6,932 nt of DNA from positions 1 through 6,932 of the forward strand of contig JAKAEG010000179.1 of NCBI GenBank assembly GCA_021819985.1, given 5' to 3'. Shown here in pieces: positions 1 to 5,170 of this stretch; the stretch's first letter is position 1, and each line of letters opens with the position of its first letter. The position numbers were made by a program, and so were the translations under genes. Below the pieces are notes generated by a model that searched no databases, was not told the origin of the DNA, and saw nothing but the letters and a program-made list of their open reading frames with translations. Origin of the DNA: Nitrospirota bacterium (GTDB taxonomy: Bacteria; Nitrospirota; Thermodesulfovibrionia; Thermodesulfovibrionales; JdFR-88).

Positions 1-274
1 TTCCTGTCGCTGCGTCCACCCCTACTTCGTGCGTGCTTCCATGACTGCGGATATCAAAGGAATAGCGAAGGCCGCTGCCGCCTTTTTCCCGTTCCAACTC
101 CTCCGAGACGATCTTGCCTGGATAGATCTTTAGCGCGATATGACGGGCATCTGCCAGACTGATTTTAGCTTCTTTGGAATATTTCTGGCCGGTAAAGGCG
201 TGGGCGGCAGCCCCGATTGAGATAAAGGCCGTCAGAACGCCGCTGCCTATAAAAGTCATTATCACTTTATTCAT
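1..274 (-). CDS. Exported PepSY-domain protein (partial, 3' end beyond the left edge)
   Basis: An open minus-strand frame starts at ATG 274-272 and runs 91 codons without a stop to the window edge. The protein opens with a Sec-type signal peptide: positive n-region (MNK), a hydrophobic stretch at about residues 4-24, and a signal peptidase I site Ala-His-Ala at 24-26 before Phe27. The mature part at about residues 38-91 reads as a PepSY domain: ISLADARHIALKIYPGKI, then a charged Glu/Lys loop, then the beta-strands LRYSFDIRSHG and HEVGVDAATG, with the characteristic terminal 'D-A-x-T-G'. PepSY domains occur in protease propeptides and in small periplasmic proteins, often beside two-component systems; their exact role is usually unproven. 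The start is supported by AAAGGA eight bases upstream. It is divergent from the response regulator, so co-regulation is likely but inferred. The missing C-terminus could hold a second PepSY copy. Confidence 0.85.
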   Translation of the reverse strand, partial: MNKVIMTFIGSGVLTAFISIGAAAHAFTGQKYSKEAKISLADARHIALKIYPGKIVSEELEREKGGSGLRYSFDIRSHGSTHEVGVDAATG

Positions 275-282
275 CTTTTTAA

Positions 283-288
283 TCCTTT
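283..288 (-). promoter_or_regulatory. Ribosome binding site of the PepSY gene, in a tandem 7-base repeat
   Basis: On the minus strand AAAGGA lies 8 bases before the ATG at 274, a normal Shine-Dalgarno spacing that fixes the start. It sits in a perfect tandem duplication: plus-strand CCTTTCA occurs at 284-290 and again at 291-297, so a second AAAGG copy lies directly upstream of the working one. Confidence 0.6.
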
Positions 289-295
289 CACCTTT

Positions 296-329
296 CACGT
301 TGAGGAATATGAGGGGGGCTCACACGTTG
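296..329. repeat. Direct repeat CACGTTG in the divergent regulatory region
   Basis: CACGTTG occurs at 296-302 and 323-329 on the plus strand, 27 bases start to start. The second copy abuts the predicted PepSY transcription start near 330. It could be a pair of regulator half-sites, but a 7-base repeat in 136 bases is only weak evidence and spacing is not the 10-11 bases usual for OmpR-family half-sites. Confidence 0.2.
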
Positions 330-336
330 CCCTTAC

Positions 337-345
337 ATTATAGCA
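337..345 (-). promoter_or_regulatory. Probable extended -10 promoter of the PepSY gene
   Basis: Read on the minus strand, 345 down to 337 is TGCTATAAT, a perfect extended -10 element (TG-N-TATAAT). No good -35 hexamer is visible 16-18 bases upstream, which is tolerated by extended -10 promoters. The predicted transcript would start near 330, leaving a leader of about 55 bases. A weak -35 also fits a promoter that depends on an activator such as the neighbouring regulator; that is inference. Confidence 0.5.
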
Positions 346-357
346 AATGATTTGGAA

Positions 358-387
358 CAGACATAAATGTAGCCCATTTTTTATAAT
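358..387 (+). promoter_or_regulatory. Candidate sigma-70 promoter of the response regulator gene
   Basis: A perfect TATAAT lies at 382-387. Eighteen bases upstream is CAGACA (358-363), four of six matches to TTGACA. The transcript would begin about 394, only about 17 bases before the start codon, and would just include the ribosome binding site GGAAG (396-400, 10 bases before ATG 411). A small inverted repeat ACAT-AA-ATGT (361-370) lies in the -35 to -10 spacer and could be an operator half-site. The whole stretch 275-410 has no gene. Confidence 0.4.
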
Positions 388-410
388 AATAAAGTGGAAG
401 ACCTATAAAT

Positions 411-1082
411 ATGCATATCCTGATCATAGAGGATGACAAAAAAATAGCCGCTTTTATCACGCGTGGATTAAAGCAGGCAGGTTTTGCCGTAGACCATGCA
501 GACAATGGTGAGGATGGACTTCGTTCATTATTGGCCTGGCCTTATGATTCGGCCATCGTTGATATCATGCTGCCCCGGCTGGACGGACTGACCCTGATTG
601 AAGAGCTTCGCCGCCAACAAGTTAACACGCCGGTAATAATCCTGAGTGCAAAACATTCAGTAGACGATCGCGTCAGGGGTCTGCAGGCCGGAGGCGATGA
701 TTACCTTACGAAACCGTTTTCTTTTTCCGAGCTCCTGGCGCGTCTGCAGGCGCTTATCCGCAGGTCAACCGGCACGGCAGAAACGACCCGCCTCACTTTC
801 CAGGATATCTCGCTGAATCTTCTCACGCGTGAGGTAGAAAGGGGAGGCAGGAAGATCGATTTGCAGTCCCGGGAGTTTGCCCTTCTCGAATATTTTTTGC
901 GTAATGCAGGCAAAGTAGTATCAAAGACCATGATACTGGAGCGTATTTGGGGGTACAACTTCGATCCGCAGACAAATGTTGTGGATGTGCTGGTTTGCAG
1001 GCTGCGAAATAAGATCGACAAGGACTTTGAACATAAGCTGATTCAAACGATACGCGGGATAGGATATGTTTTTAAAGTTTAA
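411..1082 (+). CDS. OmpR/PhoB-family response regulator, heavy-metal (CusR/CopR-like) type
   Basis: This is a DNA-binding response regulator of 223 residues, the usual length for the OmpR family. The receiver domain (about 1-117) shows the acidic pair Asp8-Asp9, the phosphoacceptor Asp51 in the strand ending AIVDIMLPRLDG, Ser79 and the conserved Lys101 in the LTKPF motif. The winged-helix domain (about 126-223) has the typical LQSREFALLEYFLRN helix, the recognition-helix region NVVDVLVCRLRNKID (189-203) and the C-terminal hairpin IQTIRGIGYVF. All phosphotransfer residues are present, so it should be active. Phosphorylated dimers of this family bind paired sites and activate transcription. It overlaps the downstream kinase gene by 17 bases, which indicates one transcript and translational coupling. 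Likely targets, by position, are the divergent PepSY gene, its own promoter and the downstream pump operon. The family is clear; the CusR-like subtype rests on resemblance and on the partner kinase. Confidence 0.93.
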   Translation: MHILIIEDDKKIAAFITRGLKQAGFAVDHADNGEDGLRSLLAWPYDSAIVDIMLPRLDGLTLIEELRRQQVNTPVIILSAKHSVDDRVRGLQAGGDDYLTKPFSFSELLARLQALIRRSTGTAETTRLTFQDISLNLLTREVERGGRKIDLQSREFALLEYFLRNAGKVVSKTMILERIWGYNFDPQTNVVDVLVCRLRNKIDKDFEHKLIQTIRGIGYVFKV

Positions 1083-2472
1083 TTTCCCCCGGAAGACCAT
1101 CGGCTTGCAATTGACTTTCTGGTATTCAGCCATTTTTATTATCAGTTCCCTGATCTTATTCTTATTTACGTATTTTTCGCTTGAACTTTCAATCAGGCAA
1201 AATGATCGAAAGCTTATTCAATCGGAAATGGAAGATTACGTTTCGGATTTCCAAATCGGAGGGGTTGTCAAACTGGAGAGAGATCTGGCTGAGATAAAGT
1301 ACAAAGATTCAAGCGGTGAAGACCTCTTTATTGTCCGCCTCTCGAATATCAAAAATGACACAGTCTTTTTATCCATCCCTCAGCAATGGCCGAAGCCTGA
1401 TTTTAAACAGGCGGAGGATGGCGCCTGGAAGGACAGGGCGCCCTGGTCTTTTGTTCCTTCAAACGGAGTGAAGAATACCTATGAGATCTTCTCAAAACCG
1501 CTTTCCACGGATTTGATTTTGCAAGTAGGAAAACTGACGAGCAACAGTAAGGAATTAATTGAGCACTTTCGAGCGATTTTTTTGCAAATACTCATACCCA
1601 TATTTTTAATCGGTGTTGCAGGAGGTTTGTTTTTTACATTCCGGGCGCTCAGGCCTATCCGGTATTTAATAAATACTACGCGCTTGATCATAGACACGGG
1701 CGAGATCAGCTCCAGGGTGCCGACGGGGGGCAGAAATGATGAACTAAAGGAGCTGAGCAGGCTTTTCAATACAATGCTTGAGAAAATCGAAAATCTTATC
1801 AGGGGCATGAGGGAGGGGCTGGATAATGTAGCACATGATCTGCGTACTCCCATAACAAGGATTCGCGGCAGCGCGGAAATGTCGCTGCGCTCTGAAGATA
1901 ATCCTGATATCCTAAAAAGCACATTGGCCGACTGCATAGAAGAAACAGATCGAATTCTTACGATGTTGAACACAATTATGGATATTTCAGAGGCCGAGAC
2001 GGGTACAATGAGGTTGAACTTGCAGAATGTGAAAATCGCGGCTTTAATAAACGAGGTGACCGATCTGTACAGTTACATTGCGGAAGAAAAGAACATTCTG
2101 ATCCGGACCGAGCTTCAGGATGAGCTGAATCTGGTTGCGGACCGCAATAGATTGCAGCAAGCCATTGCAAATTTACTCGATAATGCCATCAAGTATACCC
2201 CCGCGGGGGGGTGCATAGATATTCAAACTTTTCAGGAATATCAAAATGTCATTATCCGCATCAAGGATAATGGAATTGGGGTTTATCCTCAGGAACTCCC
2301 AAAGATATGGGACCGCCTGTACCGGGGAGACAAGAGCCGCTCACAAAGGGGACTTGGACTTGGCTTGAGTCTTGTCAAAGCCATTATCCAGGCCCACAAA
2401 GGGCATGTGGAGGTCTCCAGCGTATCTGGCGAAGGTTCTGTTTTTACCGTTTACATTCCTGGCAAACCGTAA
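1066..2472 (+). CDS. Membrane sensor histidine kinase, heavy-metal sensor (CusS-like) architecture
   Basis: The 468-residue kinase has the layout and length of CusS/CopS-type sensors. Membrane helix 1 spans about 17-39, a periplasmic sensor domain about 40-168, membrane helix 2 about 170-192, and HAMP about 193-246. The dimerisation/phosphoacceptor helix carries His257 in the motif VAHDLRTP. The catalytic domain shows the N-box (Asn369 and Asn373 in NLLDNAIKYTP), the G1 box DNGIG (401-405), an F-box-like segment WDRLYRGDKSR (415-425) and the G2 box GLGLGLSL (430-437 region). It should autophosphorylate His257 and pass phosphate to Asp51 of the upstream regulator. The ATG at 1066 lies inside the end of the regulator gene; GGG at 1056-1058 is a plausible ribosome binding site, and the overlap suggests coupling. 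Oddly, the periplasmic domain has no Cys, one His (167, next to the membrane) and one Met (55), so the metal-sensing label is uncertain. The catalytic region includes a run of seven G (2205-2211). Confidence 0.93.
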   Translation: MFLKFNFPRKTIGLQLTFWYSAIFIISSLILFLFTYFSLELSIRQNDRKLIQSEMEDYVSDFQIGGVVKLERDLAEIKYKDSSGEDLFIVRLSNIKNDTVFLSIPQQWPKPDFKQAEDGAWKDRAPWSFVPSNGVKNTYEIFSKPLSTDLILQVGKLTSNSKELIEHFRAIFLQILIPIFLIGVAGGLFFTFRALRPIRYLINTTRLIIDTGEISSRVPTGGRNDELKELSRLFNTMLEKIENLIRGMREGLDNVAHDLRTPITRIRGSAEMSLRSEDNPDILKSTLADCIEETDRILTMLNTIMDISEAETGTMRLNLQNVKIAALINEVTDLYSYIAEEKNILIRTELQDELNLVADRNRLQQAIANLLDNAIKYTPAGGCIDIQTFQEYQNVIIRIKDNGIGVYPQELPKIWDRLYRGDKSRSQRGLGLGLSLVKAIIQAHKGHVEVSSVSGEGSVFTVYIPGKP

Positions 2473-2600
2473 TTTCAAACATTTCAGGATTGTAATGTTC
2501 AGGCAACCTTCGCGCAATCTTCAGAAATTATATTTAATAACAGCACAAAACTTAAAAACAGATTTCAAAACATATCTATGACATAAACCAGGGGAGGAAT

Positions 2601-2629
2601 TTGAAAAGGACCCGGTCTCCACATTTATT
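2601..2629 (+). promoter_or_regulatory. Candidate sigma-70 promoter of the efflux operon
   Basis: TTGAAA (2601-2606, five of six matches to the -35 consensus) is followed after exactly 17 bases by TTTATT (2624-2629, four of six matches to the -10). The transcript would start near 2636, about 27 bases before the ATG at 2663. If real, the pump operon has its own promoter separate from the regulator genes, and the repeats upstream at 2472-2573 would be well placed for activator binding. Confidence 0.4.
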
Positions 2630-2654
2630 TCGATCCGGATTTGAAGTAGAATAG
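2601..2654 (+). other. Possible 17-codon leader ORF before the outer-membrane-factor gene
   Basis: GGGGAGGA at 2591-2598 is the strongest Shine-Dalgarno-like sequence in the gap, but no long gene follows it. A TTG at 2601 opens a 17-codon frame with a basic N-terminus (MKRTRSPHLF...) that stops at TAG 2652-2654, eight bases before the ATG of the outer-membrane factor. Such an arrangement could feed ribosomes to a gene with no good ribosome binding site of its own. Against it, the spacing from GGAGG to TTG is only three bases, and the candidate promoter at 2601-2629 would exclude it from the transcript. I treat it as a hypothesis. Confidence 0.15.
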
Positions 2655-2662
2655 CTATTGCG

Positions 2663-4078
2663 ATGCCCGCTTTTTTTTCTTATCATAAAAAAATGCGTTC
2701 CACCTGTACGAAAGCGCCATTGGTTATCTTCCTTGCCATTCTTTGCAGCTGTGCTGTTTATCACCCCAAACAGATCGATCAGAATGCGGTCTCCCGAATT
2801 CTCGCCCCCCCGGACTTAAAACAGATACGTGTAAAGGCGGGGCAAATAAAACATCCCATACTCAAGCCCCGGAGCATCGATTATTCAAAAGGCATATCTG
2901 CCCAGGACGCGGCGATCATCGCCGTCATAGCAAATCCCGCTCTCAGGGCGGAAAGGGACAGCCTTGGGATAGCCAGGGCCCAGCTTTTGCAGGCGGGCAT
3001 TCTCCCGAATCCAACGTTCAGCTATAACCTGGATGTGCCTACCGGCGGGAGCGACCAGGGGACGGTAAATGCATACGGGTTCGGATTGAACTGGGACATC
3101 AAAGCCCTGCTGACGCGCGGGGCCAAAATAGACGCCGCACGGACTGAGCAGGCTTCCGTAAATCTTGATATAGCCTGGAGGGAATGGCAGGTTGCCCAGT
3201 CCGCCAAACTGGAATTTTACAAGGTAAAAATGCTTGAGCATCAGCTAAATGTCATACAAAGCGAAGAAAGAGAACTCCGGCAGAATTTGAAGGCCATCGA
3301 GAAAGCCGTCGATGAAGGCAATATGACGATAGTCGACCTGGACGCGGTGGCCTCCACAGTGAGAAGGGCGCATTCCACAGCCCTTGAGGTTGGCCGGAAA
3401 CTGAAACAGGAGAGGTTAAGACTCAATTTTGTCCTCGGCTTTCCCCCGTCAAGCAGCATCCCGCTGAGAAAAAACATATCACAGCCCGCCATAAAAAAAC
3501 TTCCGGCCCTGGATGAGATAATGAAAGGGATCGAGGACCGGCGGCTGGACATCCTTGCCCTGAAGCAGGGGTATAAAAGCCAGGAGGCCAGCCTGAGGGC
3601 CGCCGTACGCGCGCAGTTTCCGGACATAAGCATCGGGTTTTCTCACGCGAGGGATACGACCAACGTTATAACGACAGGGTTTTCCGTATCCATAGATATC
3701 CCTGTTTTCGACCGTAACCAGGGCCGTATAGCGATAGAGAAGGCAAGCAGGCAGCAGCTATATGATGAATACTTGAACAGGATATTTCAGGCGAGGGCGG
3801 ATGCCGCCGGAATATTGGCTGACATCAAAGCGGTTGAGGCCCAGATAGACGCGGCCGGGAAATCCGTGAGGGCCCTTGAAAAGCTTGTAAATGTGTCATA
3901 TAGCGGGTTTCTGGAAGGAAACATAGACGCTTTGAGTTATTACAACGAGGTGGACAGGCTGACCACAAGAAGGCTTGATGTTCTGAAACTTAAGCAGGAC
4001 CTGGCTGAACTGTACGTTGCCCTTGAGATCAGCGCCGGAGAATACTTTGGGAAAAGCGGCAAATCAGGAGGTGTTTAA
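2663..4078 (+). CDS. TolC-family outer-membrane efflux factor, probable lipoprotein
   Basis: The 471-residue product is an outer-membrane channel component with two outer-membrane-efflux-protein repeats, about residues 75-260 and 283-462. Repeat one shows NPALRAERDSLGIARAQLLQAG, with the family 'NPxLR' at 91-95, and long helices at about 155-255. Repeat two shows PDISIGFSHARD (320-331) and the turn IDIPVFDRNQGRIA (344-357). Trimers of this family form a beta-barrel joined to an alpha-helical tunnel that docks on the adaptor. The N-terminus is a signal sequence ending Leu-Cys-Ser-Cys (27-30), an acceptable but atypical lipobox with Cys30 as the lipidated residue. Two in-frame starts exist: ATG 2663 and ATG 2693. 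Starting at 2693 gives a more typical signal peptide (MRSTCTK then the hydrophobic core); neither has a clear ribosome binding site, and an in-frame stop at 2642-2644 limits the upstream extent. It heads the pump operon, ending 3 bases before the adaptor. Confidence 0.93.
   Translation: MPAFFSYHKKMRSTCTKAPLVIFLAILCSCAVYHPKQIDQNAVSRILAPPDLKQIRVKAGQIKHPILKPRSIDYSKGISAQDAAIIAVIANPALRAERDSLGIARAQLLQAGILPNPTFSYNLDVPTGGSDQGTVNAYGFGLNWDIKALLTRGAKIDAARTEQASVNLDIAWREWQVAQSAKLEFYKVKMLEHQLNVIQSEERELRQNLKAIEKAVDEGNMTIVDLDAVASTVRRAHSTALEVGRKLKQERLRLNFVLGFPPSSSIPLRKNISQPAIKKLPALDEIMKGIEDRRLDILALKQGYKSQEASLRAAVRAQFPDISIGFSHARDTTNVITTGFSVSIDIPVFDRNQGRIAIEKASRQQLYDEYLNRIFQARADAAGILADIKAVEAQIDAAGKSVRALEKLVNVSYSGFLEGNIDALSYYNEVDRLTTRRLDVLKLKQDLAELYVALEISAGEYFGKSGKSGGV
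4066..4071 (+). promoter_or_regulatory. Ribosome binding site of the adaptor gene
   Basis: AGGAGG, a perfect Shine-Dalgarno sequence, lies within the last codons of the outer-membrane-factor gene, 10 bases before GTG 4082. It decides the unusual GTG start and contrasts with the weak initiation region of the gene before it. Confidence 0.75.
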
Positions 4079-4081
4079 AGA

Positions 4082-5170
4082 GTGAAATTCTCGCTGCGGG
4101 GTGTCCTCATCATAATTGTTATCATTTGCCTGACCCTTGGCGGATATTTGTTTTATAAAAACAACTTTCTAAAGACAGAAACTGATAGTCCTCCGCCTGA
4201 GGAAACCGGCCCGGTAGCCAGTGTTGAGGTCGCACCTGTAAAAACGCAATCCATAACAGCTTTTGATACTGTTTTTGGCGATGTGGTCCCCGCTCCGGAC
4301 GCGGTGCAGGTTGCCTCCTTGCCGTATGAGATAAAAGTTGGCCGTGTAATGGTGAGCGCCGGCCAGAAGGTATCAAAGGGTGAGCCGCTTCTTGAAGTGG
4401 AACCCAGTCCCGATACGCTTCTTCAGTTGGGCCAGGCAAAAAACTCCTATGGCATATCAAAGCAGGACCTTGCACATGTAAAACAACTGTTTGCTCTTAA
4501 GCTTGCGACAAATACCCAGATATTAAAGGCCCGGGATGACTTCCAGAAGGCATCTTTGCAATTGCAAAACCTTAAAAAAATGGGGGTGGACGGCAAACTG
4601 GTGATCCGGGCAGGAGTAAATGGCCTGGTGAGCTATGTTAACGTCCAGGATGGGGCCATAGTATCGGATGGGAAACCGCTGGTGGGGATCATATCGCAAG
4701 ACCGCCTGGAAGTCCGTCTCGGGGTCGAGCCGAACGACGCGGAGCGGCTTGTTTCCGGGCAGTCCGTTTGGCTTTCTTCTGTAAACGAATCTGCCCAAAA
4801 AAAAGTGGCGGGCCGGGTCAGAAAGATCTCTCGTGCGGTCAATCCTGCTACCCGGCTGGTGGATGTTTTTGTCGCGTTGCCCAAATCCGCCAGGTTCCTG
4901 TTAGGCGAATATATCATGGGCAGGATAAATGCGGCTTCCGCTTACGGCATGACAGTGCCGCGAAGCGCGGTGCTCCCGGAGGGCGGCAACTATCTCCTTT
5001 ACACTGCCGGCAACGGGCGGGCCGTTAAACACATTGTGCAGACAGGCGTTGAGAGCGGCGATCGGGTACAGGTTTTTGGCGGCGGTTTAAAACCTGGGGA
5101 TGAAGTTGTTGTAACTGGCAATTATGAACTCAAACCCGGTATGGCAGTGAAGGTGCTGAGAACGCGATGA
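4082..5170 (+). CDS. RND efflux periplasmic adaptor (membrane fusion protein, HlyD/AcrA-like)
   Basis: This 362-residue adaptor bridges the permease and the outer-membrane factor. A single N-terminal membrane helix (about 7-25) anchors it in the inner membrane; there is no lipobox. After a Pro/Glu-rich linker (35-45) come the first half of the lipoyl domain (about 76-108, with VMVSAGQKVSKGEPLLEVE), a short alpha-hairpin (about 112-166), the second lipoyl half (about 172-204, with VIRAGVNGLVSYVNVQDGAIV), a beta-barrel domain (about 206-284, ending FLLGEYIMGRI) and a membrane-proximal domain (about 288-362, with TVPRSAVLPEGG and GLKPGDEVVVTGNYELKPGM). The start is GTG, chosen because AGGAGG stands 10 bases upstream and the resulting N-terminus is a clean membrane anchor. 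The segment after the anchor has no Met or His cluster of the kind used by CusB to bind Cu/Ag. Its stop overlaps the permease start in ATGA, implying translational coupling. Confidence 0.93.
   Translation: MKFSLRGVLIIIVIICLTLGGYLFYKNNFLKTETDSPPPEETGPVASVEVAPVKTQSITAFDTVFGDVVPAPDAVQVASLPYEIKVGRVMVSAGQKVSKGEPLLEVEPSPDTLLQLGQAKNSYGISKQDLAHVKQLFALKLATNTQILKARDDFQKASLQLQNLKKMGVDGKLVIRAGVNGLVSYVNVQDGAIVSDGKPLVGIISQDRLEVRLGVEPNDAERLVSGQSVWLSSVNESAQKKVAGRVRKISRAVNPATRLVDVFVALPKSARFLLGEYIMGRINAASAYGMTVPRSAVLPEGGNYLLYTAGNGRAVKHIVQTGVESGDRVQVFGGGLKPGDEVVVTGNYELKPGMAVKVLRTR

Larger units (their letters stand above)
2473..2662. other. A+T-rich intergenic region between the kinase and the pump operon
   Basis: These 190 bases hold no convincing protein gene. 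I see no stem-loop followed by a T run, so read-through from the kinase gene into the pump genes is possible. The stretch contains repeated short motifs: ATTTCA at 2472-2477 and 2481-2486; TTCAGG at 2483-2488 and 2498-2503; and ATTTCAAACAT at 2472-2482, echoed with one extra A at 2562-2573. CAAAAC at 2546-2551 recurs at 2566-2571. These could be regulator half-sites upstream of a pump promoter, but chance repetition in A+T-rich DNA is a real alternative. Confidence 0.5.

Noticed and set aside
361..370. CusR-box-type operator before the regulator
   Set aside because: ACAT-AA-ATGT is a short inverted repeat, but it does not match the longer TGACA/TTGTCA-type palindrome known for CusR, so I do not call a CusR box.
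1479..1973. Minus-strand open frame of 164 codons opposite the kinase
   Set aside because: It is antisense to the HAMP and phosphoacceptor regions of a well-supported kinase, and it is Ser/Arg-rich low-quality sequence with no domain.
2307..2581. Small plus-strand frames at the end of the kinase gene and into the gap
   Set aside because: They start inside the kinase G2-box region in other frames, have no good ribosome binding site and no recognisable product.
2473..2600. Possible transcription terminator after the kinase gene
   Set aside because: I looked for a G+C-rich stem followed by T residues and found only short A+T-rich repeats; nothing resembles an intrinsic terminator.
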